A stretch of DNA of 64,000 bases, taken from assembly GCA_008692225.1 (NCBI GenBank), contig VICG01000003.1, forward strand, positions 3,494,001 through 3,558,000, read 5' to 3'. The stretch comes from Monilinia fructicola. Lineage: Eukaryota > Ascomycota > Leotiomycetes > Helotiales > Sclerotiniaceae. Shown piece by piece: positions 36,753 to 49,068 of this stretch (positions are counted from its first letter, which is position 1; each line of letters starts with the position of its first letter). Made by a program: the position numbers and the translations under genes. The notes under the pieces were generated by a model. It did no database searches. It saw only the letters and a list, made by a program, of their open reading frames with translations, and was not told the DNA's origin.

Positions 36753-38500
36753 ATGTTATGGGAACGAGCTACTGCGTACGTCGCACCGTTACATCCCTGA
36801 TACTGCATAATGTGCTGATATTTGAACAGGACTATCGGCGGGCTTTTATTCTCGGCCAGGGGTTTCCCACAGCCCAAATTCAACGCGCGTGCTACAGGCA
36901 CAATTGAAAACTATCTTGCATCCCAGAGCCCAATCTCTCTTCAGGGTATCTTGAACAACATTGGCCCTGATGGTTCTAAGGCTCCTGGAGCGAGTGCCGG
37001 AATTGTTGTTGCCAGTCCAAGCACAGTTGATCCTAATTGTGAGTTGCTCGAACTTTATAAAGTGGTACCCAAGACTGATATCGATCAGACTTCTACACGT
37101 GGACTCGTGATTCGGCTTTGACTTTCAAGTATTTGATCGATACTTCCAACTCGAGTTTGCAAACCCTCATTGAAGATTATGTAATTTCCCAAGCCAAACT
37201 TCAAACGGTTGAGAATCCTTCCGGGGATTTCGCCTCTGGGGCAGGCTTGGCAGAACCAAAGTACTACACCAATGAGACTGCGTTTTTGGGAGAATGGGGA
37301 CGCCCTCAACGTGATGGGCCCGCACTACGCGCCACTGCCCTGATATCTTTCGCGAACGATCGTCTCGCTTTGGGACAAAATGCCACTGTCAAGGATGTTA
37401 TTTGGCCTATTGTCCAGAACGACTTGGCCTATGTTTCTCAGTACTGGAACCTTTCTGGCTATGACCTGTGGGAAGAAATCAACGGATCCTCATTTTTCAC
37501 TACTGCGGTTCAACATCGAGCATTGGTGGAAGGGGCAAAATTCGCCACCGACCTCGGAGAATCGTGTCCGAACTGTGAGTCACAAGCCCCCGAGGTTCTT
37601 TGTCGGCTACAGGATTATTGGAATGGAAGCAGCATCAATTCAAACATCCAGGTACAGTCTAGCAGCTATGATCGTTCCGGACTAGACTGCAATTCGATCT
37701 TGACCTCGATACATACTTTCGATCCAGACCCAGCTGTTGGATGCGACTCTACGACTTTCCAACCTTGTTCCGACCGTGCTCTCGCAAACCACAAAGTACT
37801 AGTCGACTCATTCCGCCCCATCTACACTGTCAATTCAAATATCTCAGCAGGACAAGCTGTGGCCATTGGTCGTTACGCAGAAGATGTTTACCAAGGAGGA
37901 AATCCCTGGTACATGTGCACATATGCCGCAGCCGAGCAACTCTATGATGCTCTATGGACTTACAACACCACCAAGAACATCACCATCACGGATATCAGCC
38001 AGCCCTTTTTCACGGATCTGGTCCCTGGAGCAAAGAAAGGCACGTACGCAAGTGACTCAACCCAGTTCACAGATATATTCAACGCCATCAAAGATTACGC
38101 CGATGGTTTTGTCGCCATAGCCGAGAAATACACGCCAGAAGATGGAGGTCTAGCCGAGCAATTTTCCCGAGAGAATGGCACCGCTTTGAGCGCAGTGGAC
38201 CTTACGTGGTCTTATGCATCATTCCTCACTATGCAGCGTGCACGGGAGGGAAAATTCAGCCCTAGCTGGGGGGCTGCCAGTGCGATTGCGAAAGGAGTAC
38301 CTGATAAGTGCTCGGGAGGCGGGGTCAAGGGCACTTACTCTACACCTACTGCCACGGCGTTTCCCAAAAACGAAGAGGGAACTTTCGGGTCAAATAGCAC
38401 GGGGACGGAAACGGGCACCGCGACGGGTAGTGCAGCGAGTTCGACAACGTCGAAGAGTGCTGGAAATAGGCTTGTGCCTTTGGCCTTTCTCTGGTCTTAG
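36753..38500 (+). CDS. Glucan 1,4-alpha-glucosidase (glucoamylase), GH15
   Basis: Exo-acting enzyme releasing glucose from starch and maltodextrins. Three exons (introns 36776-36829 and 37039-37088) join in frame to 547 residues. The N-terminus MLWERATATIGGLLFSARG is a short, somewhat weak secretion signal. The GH15 core has FYTWTRDSALTFK, GRPQRDGPALRATALI, YWNLSGYDLWEEING containing the expected catalytic Glu, GNPWYMCTYAAAEQLYDA, and LTWSYASFLTM. No starch-binding CBM20 module follows. Instead a Ser/Thr/Gly-rich tail ends in the hydrophobic NRLVPLAFLWS, a likely GPI-anchor signal. All coding exons are open. Substrate class is well supported, exact specificity is not. Confidence 0.95.
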
Positions 38501-39902
38501 GGCTAGGATCTGTTGAGTCCTGGTTGAGGCGGGGTTTCGCGAATTCTTGGCGGGATGTCTCCGCGGAAGTGCGGTGTATGTTTTCATGATCGATGTGCTT
38601 GGGATGTGTATTATTTAATGCCAATGTATTTACGAGGTATTGCTGTAATGATCGGGGAGGATAAATATCTTGTAATCTTATCATAATATCCATTCTGGAC
38701 TCCACTTGGATCCGAAGAATATCGGCTAACTGCACTTCAATTGGTTTTCGTTCGTTTCTTTGCCATTTCATCGTCTTACCTTCTCCTAACCCATTTCTTT
38801 GTTCCCTGTCATTTGTTTCCTGATATCACGATACACGGTGATCAACGGTTCTAATTCCGTCATCGTACACGCGGTGCTGCGCAATATCGAGGCTCCAGGT
38901 GTATAAGCTTACAAGTAAGCCCTTCTTGATACCTACACCCAGCTATCTTGGTATTCTGGTAGCCTATCAATTTTGTGTAGTATTACACATGATTTGCCTA
39001 ATGATCTTATTGATGATTAACTGGGTACGTAATTATGAGGCTCAAGGTGTAAATGATTTTGTAGCTTGAGCCGGTGATTGATGAGTGATGGAGGCTCGTT
39101 GAATGGTGTACGAGGATGACGTTGAGGGATTGGACCTTGGTTTTGTGATGGTGATACATGTTGTGATGGAATATTACGGGTTGAATTGTGAGTGTCAACT
39201 TGGAGGTGGGCCAGCCATTCAAAAACTCACCGAGTAGCTTCAAGCAAACATGGGAGTATCGAGGATAAAAGCGGAAAGGGAACGAAAAGAAGCCGCTTGA
39301 ACGTGACCTTGGACAATCGCATGTAAAATTACCAATTAAAGCTCAAGTTACTCAATGAACCTCTTCTCCGAACCTGTCTTGCAGAATCATAAATCTGCCC
39401 ATGTGAACTTCTCCGAAATTTTCCTCCTCTCGTACGCTCTTGCGTTTCGAGCGACAGTAGGATAATAGCTACGTGGATTTTATATTTAAGTATATCATAT
39501 CTGCACCAACTGGAAGGGGACGCCATCATTGCACAATCTCGATTAGGTCTTGAGTTGCCGGAAATGTTAGATGATAAACCCACTGGACTCTCTGTGTTTT
39601 GTTGGATATCTGTAAGAGGTGTATCCTCGCTAGTCTCGCATTCAAGTTGGTTTAAAAACAGTTAGTGGTTAATTGGAATTAATTGGTACCTAGCTGAGTA
39701 GACCTCACGAGTTTGGATGGAGATTCTTTAGGAGTAAGAGTGAATAGAGATGTGGACCATATCTTGTATTGTTTTGTTTTAGTTATCCACGATTGAAATG
39801 ACTGTGTATTGATTCAGACACTGTCTTGAAAATGAACTATGCCTGCATTTAATCTATTCCTACAAACCTATGAGAAGACTGGAAGAGGGCTACCACATGT
39901 TT
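38501..39902. other. Convergent intergenic region
   Basis: Lies between the stops of the glucoamylase (plus) and the BTB gene (minus). No coding signal was recognised. Confidence 0.55.
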
Positions 39903-40685
39903 TCATTGGATTGTAGAAGTTTTTAGCCCTTTTGGCCATAAGTCTTCCTCGAAAGGTTTATCGAAGCACAATTCTTCATCTATGATAGTAGTCTGCTTCA
40001 ACAGGACTCCACCGAGAATGTTCTTCTCTTCCCATTGTACCCCGAGTGCCTGTCTCGCCGCCAGACACTGCCTGCCACAAAGATTTGGGTGTCCCCTGTG
40101 ACATAATAAACCCCTTGGACAAAGATAAATTTTTGTTTTCGACCATTGAGGCAACAGTTCAAGCTTTGCATTCGTCAGAGTAGTCTTCAATATTGCGATA
40201 TCCTCCGCAGAGCTCTCAAATTCCTCAAATGAATATGAAACCTTCACGACGTCGAGGTATTTCTTATCTTTCAGCCAATTCGCCAAGTTTCCTAGGCCAA
40301 AATAATCAGCCTCTTGCCGAAGAGCAATGTACATCGCATAGTCATGGCCCTTTGAATTGTCGTAGAAGATGGGAAAGCGATCGCGTCTCAAATATTGTAA
40401 AATATGGGCGAAGAGAGTAGGATCCGCATCAACAAAGTAGGACCCATCTTCTTTCGGTCTGGCCCATGACGGCGAGAGAAGTTTTTCGAAGAACTTGGAC
40501 TTTGAGACAAGTGTTTCAGCTGTGGAAGTGAAGCGTTCCGTCCCAACCAAGAGGGTTACTCGTTCATTCGCATCAATAACGTTGGAGATTGGGGGCATTT
40601 TGTTGAATTTGGGGGTGACAGAAATAACACAGGATTTGAGGTGGTGGATCGTTGTTGAAAAAAGACTTCGCAGGATGTCTGACAT
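39903..40685 (-). CDS. BTB/POZ (potassium-channel T1-type) domain protein
   Basis: Intact single-exon frame of 260 residues. A T1/BTB fold begins about residue 40 with ERVTLLVGTERFTSTAETLV, then KSKFFEKLLSP, the typical SYFVDADPTLFAHILQYLRR and ALRQEADYFGLGNLANWL, the pattern of KCTD-like proteins. These proteins are usually adaptors, for example for cullin ubiquitin ligases, and the partner here is unknown. The C-terminal third carries several Cys/His residues (CPRGLLCHRGHPNLCGRQC), which may bind a metal. A shorter start at an internal ATG near 40600 (MPPISNVIDANE) is possible, because the first 28 residues are not conserved-looking. Confidence 0.85.
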   Translation of the reverse strand: MSDILRSLFSTTIHHLKSCVISVTPKFNKMPPISNVIDANERVTLLVGTERFTSTAETLVSKSKFFEKLLSPSWARPKEDGSYFVDADPTLFAHILQYLRRDRFPIFYDNSKGHDYAMYIALRQEADYFGLGNLANWLKDKKYLDVVKVSYSFEEFESSAEDIAILKTTLTNAKLELLPQWSKTKIYLCPRGLLCHRGHPNLCGRQCLAARQALGVQWEEKNILGGVLLKQTTIIDEELCFDKPFEEDLWPKGLKTSTIQ

Positions 40686-43194
40686 TTTATCATGGACACC
40701 TTGAATGGAATTGTTTTTGAGGCCAACTTGAAGATTGTGGAAGCCTCTATCTGCAAATGAAAAACAGCTTCAAAACCATTTGGATATATCCCATTCATGG
40801 GGCATACCAAGAAAACTTTCTTCAGTACTTGAAGAAACCTTTCATAGACTGATTTAGGAGTTCATAAAAAGACATATGCTAGTGTCTTCGATTGCGATCA
40901 TCTATCACCCAAATCTTCTATTAGGGGCATCGGCACGCTCGAAGCTAATGTTGATTGATGCAAGTACCTCTTTTAGACGTAGAATCGAGAGAGTGATGAT
41001 ATCTCAAGAGTTTCATTCTCTTTGAAGATTTGTCTCGGGCTTGAATTCTTTGATGCTGATCATCAACAAGGTATGTATGATGTTGCAAATACCTTATGCT
41101 TTGTTGCATTTCTAGACAACATTCAGCCTCACGAGAGAATGTTCAGAATAACCTCACAGCTCACATACTTTTGGGTTCATGCACTGGCAGCGATCATCTA
41201 TAAAGGAGTTCCCAGATCCCGTATTGAAGGATACAAATGAACGACATTGAAAAGGCAGATATCCAAGAAGACTAGTCCGTTGGATGCTTTGATAATCCTT
41301 CAAAGGTCGCCTCGCCTCTTCACGATACAGCGAAGAACGGTATGTAGAAATGCCTCGAATTCTTAGACCAATTATGGCCGCTAAGAAGAATTCGATATGA
41401 GCCCTAGCATAGATGAGTACAAAAAGCTCCGGGAACCTTCCGTGTTCTTAAGGGTTTTGCATTCGCAAGTGATGTGCTAGAGCGAGAGTACAGTATTGAT
41501 CCCGAGTTTGAGTTTGTCAATGAAATACCTATGGTCATGAAAACGATGGCCATTCTTTGAAGGAAGCCGAATGCTATAGCTCCAATGTTATGAGGTCCAA
41601 AAGTACTATGGAAGTTTCGTGGCGTTAAGTATCAAGCAAGTAGAAGAATTAGAAGAGAAAACAGAGGAATCATTCCTGCAGAATACATACATGGCACCTG
41701 TTACCAGGCCGCAGATACTGCAGTCCTTTCATTATTTGCATATTGATTTTTGAACTACAAGATGACGACGACGTTGGTGTCACAACGGAGGAAGAAAAGA
41801 AGAAAATTAATAATTCTCACGTTATCCCACCAGATTACTGGCATGGGGACTTGGCTACTCGTATAGAACAAAGATGAATACTGTATCTGATGATGATAAC
41901 TGCACATCTTATCCCGTAGAGAAGATCCCATTCAAGGATGCTTGTTGGTATCGAATGAGACGGAGAAAGTAAGGTGGCCGACGCGACAAGATTATGTAAT
42001 GTGGTGTGATGTGATGTAATGTGATGTCATGTATCACGTGCCGTCATTAGGATGAGTCAGCATATCATCACTTCCTACCCATAACCTTGCTCCTTCATAT
42101 TCACATGTCAAACTTCACTCCAAACTTCACTTCAAACTTCACTTCAAACTTCACTCCAAACTTCACTTACTCCACACTTCGCTCCACACTTCATTCCACA
42201 CTTCACTCCAAACAATTGGACGGAGTAGATACAGTACAGAGCAGAACTGCAGTACAGTAAGAACAATAAGCCGTCCATCCATGATTTGTTGATGATTTGC
42301 CCATTGAATCATTTTCTCCACACAAACCCCACGATCTTCATTGACTCTGTACTTGTATAGTAAGTAAGAGTAAGCTTAAGGTTAGAGCACAACCCAAACA
42401 TTAAACATTCCCAGACTTGCATTCTCATTCAATTCGTTGTTGAAGAAGATGAAGATGGAGATGGAGATGGAGATGAAGATGAAGATGAAGAAAGAGAAAA
42501 AACAAGAAAAATAACAAAAAGAACAAAAAGAAGAAAACAAAATAACACACTACAAACTAAATTACACCTGGACATTTATTAATAAGTAAGACTTACCTAT
42601 TCCCTACTAAAGTACCTGCTGCTTGTACTTCTAGTCAATATTATTTCAACCTCGGTCTTTGTCCTTTTTCTATTTGAGTTTGAATAAATTGAATTGATGA
42701 TATCCAATCCTTCAGCTTCTTTGGAATCTTTTCTGACTTTCCAACTTGTCACAAGCCAGAAGAGCGATGTCTTAGGTAAGTAAGGTTAAAGAGGAATACA
42801 TAACTTACATACGATGTAGGTAACTTCAATTGTTATACGACGACGATCCATCTATTGTCTATCCATCCATCCATCCATCCATCTATCTATCTATCTATCT
42901 ATCTATTCTTCTGCTTTTCTTCTCTTCCTCCTCCTCCTCCTCCTCCTCCCCTTCTTCTTCCTCTTCCTCTTCGTGTTTGTTTTGGAAATATCCTCATATT
43001 TGCCCTCTCAATCCCCTATTCTCTTTTGAGTTGCCTGAGACGAGTACTCTTCAAAGCGCGCACATGTTATTAACAATCCTTTGTTCAGCATCTTCTCTCT
43101 TGTACAACAACAACAACTACTACTACTACAACAACAACAACAACAACATCATCATCATCATCATCATCATCCTCACCACATCCCTTTAATCAAT
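40686..43194. other. Spacer with possible decayed coding fragments and simple repeats
   Basis: Between 41020 and 41970 short plus-strand fragments read like protein (for example SDVLEREYSIDPEFEFVNEI near 41470 and a 65-codon stretch around 41600-41750) but are cut by stops in every frame and match no family I know. From 42000 onward the sequence is simple: TGATG repeats, a 12-nt AAACTTCACTYC array, GATGAA runs near 42440-42495, (ATCC)n/(ATCT)n at 42860-42905 and (CTC)n, (CAA)n and (CAT)n runs near the lipase start. Confidence 0.45.
42112..42212 (+). repeat. 12-nt tandem array, unit AAACTTCACTYC and variants
   Basis: About nine imperfect copies (AAACTTCACTCC, AAACTTCACTTC, ACACTTCGCTCC, ACACTTCATTCC). 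It lies in the upstream region of the lipase gene. Confidence 0.85.
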
Positions 43195-45409
43195 ATGATA
43201 GGTAATTATATTATTCTATTGCTCATTTCCAAGTCTCTTCCACCCACTGATGAATTTGGCAGATCATGTTCTAGGGCGTCCTTCTGTACAGTTTCGCAAG
43301 ATCCAAGTTTTGGCTGTGCTTTCCTTTTGGTCGTTTTACCTCTTCAGGTAAACATATATTCCTACGTCAACGTTCTCCATTATCCTATCAAGCAACTAAC
43401 ATCATCGTTCTCAGAGGTAATAAAGATGGACCGCCGAAAATTCGAAAACTATCCCGCGCACTCTCGAAGTACCTAACACCATGGCAAACTCTCGTCATAA
43501 CTCTTCTCTACCTTTACATCGCACGAAATCTCGGAAAACTGGTGGGTCTGGAATGTCCGGAACCTTTAGCAAATCTATATACGAGATCATACTTTCGAGC
43601 AACATGGGTTACCACGGCTTTGGATGCGGGGTTCTGGAGTGCTATGCGTATAAGGCGGAAGTGGATACGTGATTTGGCTGGGGTGATATTCTCACTTTAC
43701 TACTTGATTGCTGCCGAACAAGCAGATGAAAAGGTACGAAAGGTACGAGGGATGTTTGACGGTGGATCATTTGAGAGTCAGTTGGAATAAAGGAACCACT
43801 CCATACCTTGGATTTTTGTCGAATTTGTTACGACCCAGATTCATGAGATATCCACCGAGAGCGATTCGAATCCCGAGACCATCCAGTAGTGATTACAAAG
43901 AACCAGTGAATGGATGGTTGTTTTTCGACGGACCTCTGTCCGCTCTGAAGAATCATACCAAAAGTTGTTTTGGATATACCTGGGGGAGGATTTGTCGCGA
44001 TGGATCCAAGAACAAATGACGACAAATTGTTTGCATGGGCGGGAAAAACTGGATTGCCAGTGTTGAGTTTGGATTACAAGAAAGCTCCAGAGTTTCCATA
44101 CCCCTACGCGTTGAATGAATGTTACGATGTTTACAGTACGATCATCGCTAGTCGAGGTCGTTGTGTTGGACTATCCGGAGAGGTAATACCCAAGGTCGTC
44201 ATCACTGGAGATAGTGCAGGTGGAAATCTAGCTGCTAGCACTACGTTAATGATTATTGAATCTGGATCGACAGAATCTAGACAATCTTTGGGACAGGGAG
44301 CGCTTCCAATCCCAGATGGTCTAGTTCTCATTTATCCCGGATTGGATATGAATATTGGTAATTGGATGAGTGAAGAACAGATGAGTTTGATCCAAGATAG
44401 GAAGTATAGAAAGACAAACAAGAGGGTTTATACAGAGAAAAAGTATGCAGTATACTTTGGCAGCGGGAACACCACATCAGAGTGAAGATGAGGATGAAAG
44501 TCCAATGAAGTTGCCTTCGCCACCATGGAATACGGAAGATACCACAAAAGGTTCCCAGACGCCATCAGGAATCTCCCCTACCATCCCCTCAATATAGTAC
44601 TGCTGCTCCTACTCTCCTTTCCCCACCGCTAACAAGAACCCCCGCCAAAACTCAACCCTCGGCCCCTTCAACATCTCACCACCCTGCCCTTTTGCGAACC
44701 CGTCTTGCCATGTCATCCATGATCTCCTATTTCAACGATCGTATTCTCACCCCCGAAATGATGCGCGCTATGATTATTCTTTACATAGGTCCTCATAACC
44801 GTCCCGACTTTTCCACCGATTATCTCCTATCTCCAATCCTAGCACCTGATTCATTATTAGCTCGATTTCCAAAAACATATTTCATCACAGGAGAAAGGGA
44901 TCCGCTGGTAGATGATACAGTTATCTTTGCTGGAAGACTAAGACGATGTCAAGGAGCGGATGCAGCAGAAGTGATGTTAATCCCTGGCATAAGTCACGGC
45001 TTCTTGCAATTCGTAGGAATTTTCCCCGAAGGATGGAAATATGTTTTTCAATGCGGAAAATGGATCCAAGAGATCTTCCAAGAGTCGGAACAAAGAGTAT
45101 TATCTAAAGCAAATGCAAAAGAAAGACATCACAGGAGAACCAGAACGGAAAGTTCCGGCGATGAAGATATGGGCTTGGAAATGAGAATGAGTGCTACGGG
45201 GAAGAGTAAAGGCCCTGGAGATCTGAATGGAAAATGGTGAAGTTAGGAGAAGAAAGGAAAAGCTTTTAAGGGAAGAGATTGGCAGAGGTAGTGGGGAGAG
45301 AGGTAGAACGAGATTAAGAGGAGGGATCAAGAGACAGAAAAGTATGGTTAGCTTGGCCAGCGAAGATGATCTCTTGGGGAGGAGAATGTTGGGGTTAGTA
45401 GGGGATTAA
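43195..45409 (+). CDS. Alpha/beta-hydrolase, hormone-sensitive-lipase-type
   Basis: Lipase/esterase of the HSL group with long fungal N- and C-terminal extensions. Exons start at ATG 43195 (introns 43202-43262 and 43348-43414). The N-terminus reads MIDHVLGRPSVQFRKIQVLA with a hydrophobic helix (VLAVLSFWSFYLF), so it is probably membrane-associated. The oxyanion motif is IPGGGFVAM where classic members have HGGG. The nucleophile is in GDSAGGN, the acid in GERDPLVDD and the catalytic His in ISHGFLQF. All triad elements are present. The frame shifts near 43752 (TTT), 43960 (AAAA), 44440 (A run) and 44595, each time resuming the family sequence, which fits homopolymer errors. A basic tail ends LGRRMLGLVGD. 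About 695 residues. Confidence 0.88.
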
Positions 45410-47306
45410 CGGGTAGGGGTGATGATGGTGGGGCTGATGATTGAAAACGGTGGGGTTATGTACGTAGTGTTGGCTAAGGGAACCGGAATGCATTGAACTA
45501 TTACATCTACAGTAATGTTGATGTTCATATATATTTCAATGCACAGCAAGGATGTTGAGCCATGAACTAAAATGTAATTACCTAGTATTGTAATTAGCTG
45601 TAGACGAGAAAGGGGTCGCTTCAGGTTTGCAAGCGGACTCGAAAATGTCTTCACCCGCTCCAAACCACAAATCTTTTTATACCAGCTATCCATCAATTCT
45701 CATGATCAATCGAAATATAATAAGTGTACCACTAAATCTGACACCAATCTAAGCATTAGCCCTACCAATATATTATGCAAACAACCTTAGAAATAGAAGG
45801 ACTAGATTCTGATCATAAGAGAGCCAGCATAGTTTCATTCTACCTATTGTCTGCTTGAATGCCGCAAATAAAAAAATATCTGATCTAATGAGACTATCTT
45901 ATAATGGGAATCTTCAAATCCTTTCACATTCACCATGTTCCCCAACTCTCTTTCTCCAACCGCCCTGCTCCTCTCTTCGTCGATACCTCTTACTTTTGTT
46001 TTTGCTAAGATTGCTTTCGGTCTAGGCTTACCTGTTAAAAAGATGATATTGAGTAGAACTTGTGCAAAGACGGGTTATGTATAACCTTTGGCAAATATGC
46101 CCTTGTACCCATCTTCAGTCCTTAGTCTCTCGAGCGCTTTCTCATTCTACGTTTCGTTCCCCGCTCTTCTTCTTCTTCTTCTTCTTCTTCTTCTTCTTCT
46201 TCTTCTTCTTCTTCTTCTTCTTCTTCTTCTTCTTCTTCTTCTTCTTCTTCTTCTTCTTCTTCTTCTTCTTCTTCGGGTTCTTGTGGCGGTTATCACGGCT
46301 TTCTGTCTGGTGCGGTATAGCCTCCGTCTGCAGTTTGTGCTTCGGTATCCTTCTTGCTATTATGACCGAGCCATCATGTCATCACGGCACTCCGTTTTCC
46401 ATCTTCCTTTTTTCCTCCTTCCCTCCCTTCCATGACACATTTGCAATCCCACAACTTTTCATCAGCTCCGATTCGTCACAAACCGCGAATCAGGTTCGGG
46501 CTCTGGTATATTTATCACCCAAGGAGTAAAGATCCGGAATCCTTTCCCCTTTTTATACACTTCGTTGGCTGGAGGTAACTAACTAACTTGAATTGTCATT
46601 TTGATCTTTGATCCTTGGAGTATCTCACCTTCATATGGGTACTGATACCACGGCAAGAAAATTCATACCGAAGTCTTTGAGAAAAAAGAACAAAAAAAGA
46701 ATCGCCATGTAAATCCCAACGTCAAAATCCAGAAATCAAATTTCGTAAACATGCATGATCCGCACGCCAAAATCAAAATCAAAATCAAAATCAAAACACG
46801 TAATTGGAAAAGGTTTTCATGAAATTCCGTACGTATCTCCCATCCATCGCACATATTACAAGAAAGCCCGCAAGCCAACCAGCCAGCAAGTAGGCAAGCG
46901 TGCAAGTAATGAAAAGTCCACCCTGAAAACCCCCAAGATTCGACATGTTTCCAGAAGATCGTCCAGCTCATGGAAGAACATATATCATCTCATCTCCTCA
47001 TGCGTATGAACAAAATGGAAAATAAACTACAAATATTACAAACAATGAGCTCCTTTATCCCCAAACTCCTGGCTGTATGTATGCATGGCTGTATACCACA
47101 ATCCTTTGAGCCCGCAAATATCGCTGATGCAGGATGAACGAGATGAATGATCAGGTCTGGAGATCATCGGGTATGTATGGTATGGTCCGCTCGCCCTCCG
47201 TGCTTTCTAATCAATTTATCCACGCATTTTTATGTACTCTTGTTTTTGAATCCTCTCTCAGTTCCACACCCACCGAATCTTCCATCAATGCGTGCGGGGC
47301 ATCTAC
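45410..47306. other. Convergent intergenic region with long CTT tract
   Basis: Lies between the stops of the lipase (plus) and the bestrophin-like gene (minus). It holds the (CTT)n tract listed separately and an AAAATC hexamer repeat near 46770-46795. No gene is supported. Confidence 0.6.
46166..46274 (+). repeat. (CTT)n microsatellite, about 36 units
   Basis: Uninterrupted CTT/TTC/TCT triplets over about 109 bases. Open frames of poly-Phe or poly-Leu across it are artefacts. A pure homopurine-homopyrimidine tract of this length can form triplex (H-DNA) and is prone to length change. Confidence 0.97.
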
Positions 47307-49068
47307 TCAAGCCGCCGAATCGGAACTCAAATCGCTCTTTCCGCTTCGTGCTCGCGTCGTGCTGGCACGGCCTTCGCCCGCACTCGTAAATGCGTCCCGG
47401 GATTTTCTATCCGCCACGACGACCTTTTGCGCCAGTGCATCCCGGATCTCTTTCTCGTCTCTGTGTCTCCACATTCTAACGCCGGAGTTGCTCAAGGGCC
47501 ACAGAACCTTGTTCTCCTTCATCAATTCCTCGTCCGTGTCCTCATTTACACGCTCGGCTCTTCCGTAGACGATCTCCTCCCATGTGGGTGCCCTGACCGA
47601 GGTGAGGATGTCGAGTTCGCGGGCGAGTTCGGCGCAGTAGTGGTCGAGGGGGAGATCATTGACGTCGTTTCCGAAAGGGTTCTCGAGCTCGTTTCCAATG
47701 GCCATGAGGCCGACGATGATGTATGCGGCGGCGATGGTCCCGGGGATGGTGACCCATCCGAGAGCGTCGAAGAGTTGGAAGGGCAGGAGATAGACGTAGA
47801 GGTATACAATTTGGGAGATGAGGATGTTGTAGCCGACGGGGAGAGGCGTTTGGAGAACACGTTCGGCGGCCGCGGAACAATCTGTGAGGGCGTTCATGCA
47901 GCCGAGGATTTGACCGAGGACGACGGGGGATTCGAGCGTTCCGTTGCTGAGGGCGCCGTCGATGTAGGCGTTGAGATAGGTGAGGATTTCGTTGGGGAGG
48001 TTTCCAACCGGTTTGCTGGATCTCTTGATGGCTTTTCTGGGGTTGCTGGCGGCGAAACTTAATCCCAAGTACTCTCCCGCCCGCTTCCAAGGTGTTCTCT
48101 TCTTCTCGACGAGAACTTCGGGCGTGGTGGCAGACTGGGCGTAGGTGTTGAGGTGGTGGGTTAGGGCGGAGATATCGGCATAATGGGCGTAGGGTTCAAA
48201 ACGTAGTTTGTGTTTGAGGGCAACGGCGAAGGTGAGGATTAGGTTGATTCCGGTTACCTTTGCTAGGAGATCTTCTTTGCCGATGTCACCTTCGCGTTCC
48301 TTGATATTGACCCAGATGAACCGGGCTATATTCCGGGACTGAACGGAGAGCGATGCCCATGCTTTTCGGCCATCGGAATAACTGATCTTTTGTTAGTTGG
48401 GTTTCGATTCGTATTCCAGAGCGGTATAACGATATAGCTTGGATGGATAGGGGGAAGAAGGAAAGACAAACCGTTCATAAGCAGTAGTACTTTTGAAACT
48501 CAAAGCCAAAGAAATGACGAAACCAAGAACAGTCAAGAGTAAAGTATTGACAGCCAATTTTGTACCCGAAAACATTGAGATACATGTGATTAGTGTAGAC
48601 CAGCATGCAATCCAAAACAGGGGTACTATCATTCGAGGAATAACTGAACCATGAAGTCGCATAAAATATGGAAGCTTGGAGTGAGCATCAAGATTTCTGG
48701 GGCCAACCTGATATGAGAGAAATAGTCAGTCATTTTGTGCGATCCAGGACGAGATACTCGTTTCCTATTCTCGAGATGCTGTTGAACTCAACAGCGTGAA
48801 GCGAAAGTGGAAAACGAGAAATGACACGCAAAAAAAAAAAAAGAGTAAAACATACAAAATAGTCATCGAGATTTAAATCATGTCTGCTCCCTCTATGTCC
48901 ATTATGACCAAAGAAACTACTTGGTGTCGTCGCTCCACTAGCATGTGCCTCCATTCCGCCCTTTGACCTCATCGTGCTCTGGCGACTCGGTGAATTCTTC
49001 TCGGGGCTCTGTTGAATCACAGCAGGATTCGCGGTAGTATAAGGAAGAGTTGAAGGGACTGGGTTCAT
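47307..49068 (-). CDS. Bestrophin-like (UPF0187/RFP-TM) anion channel
   Basis: Fungal member of the bestrophin superfamily, predicted chloride/anion channel in a membrane. Three exons (introns 48708-48855 and 48382-48471) join in frame to 507 residues with no disruption. A disordered N-terminus (about residues 1-65) leads into FVGPRNLDAHSKLPYFMRLH and two helices (MIVPLFWIACWSTLITCISM and LLLTVLGFVISLALSFKSTT). The signature AYERYSDGRKAW spans the second splice junction. Later come PVGYNILISQIVYLYVYLLP, LFDALGWVTIPGTIAAAYII and ELENPFGNDVNDLPLDHYC, the conserved C-terminal motif of the family. Intron 1 contains a run of 13 A's on the plus strand. Cellular membrane and ion selectivity are not shown by the sequence. 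Confidence 0.93.

Noticed and set aside
43855..43885. tRNA T-loop-like sequence (ATTCGAATCCC)
   Set aside because: No acceptor stem or anticodon arm flanks it, and it lies within the lipase coding exon.
46062..46529. Poly-Phe and poly-Leu proteins
   Set aside because: Produced by the CTT microsatellite.
47292..48062. 256-codon plus-strand frame over the bestrophin gene
   Set aside because: It is the antisense of the conserved bestrophin exon, which carries the family motifs and correct splice phases.
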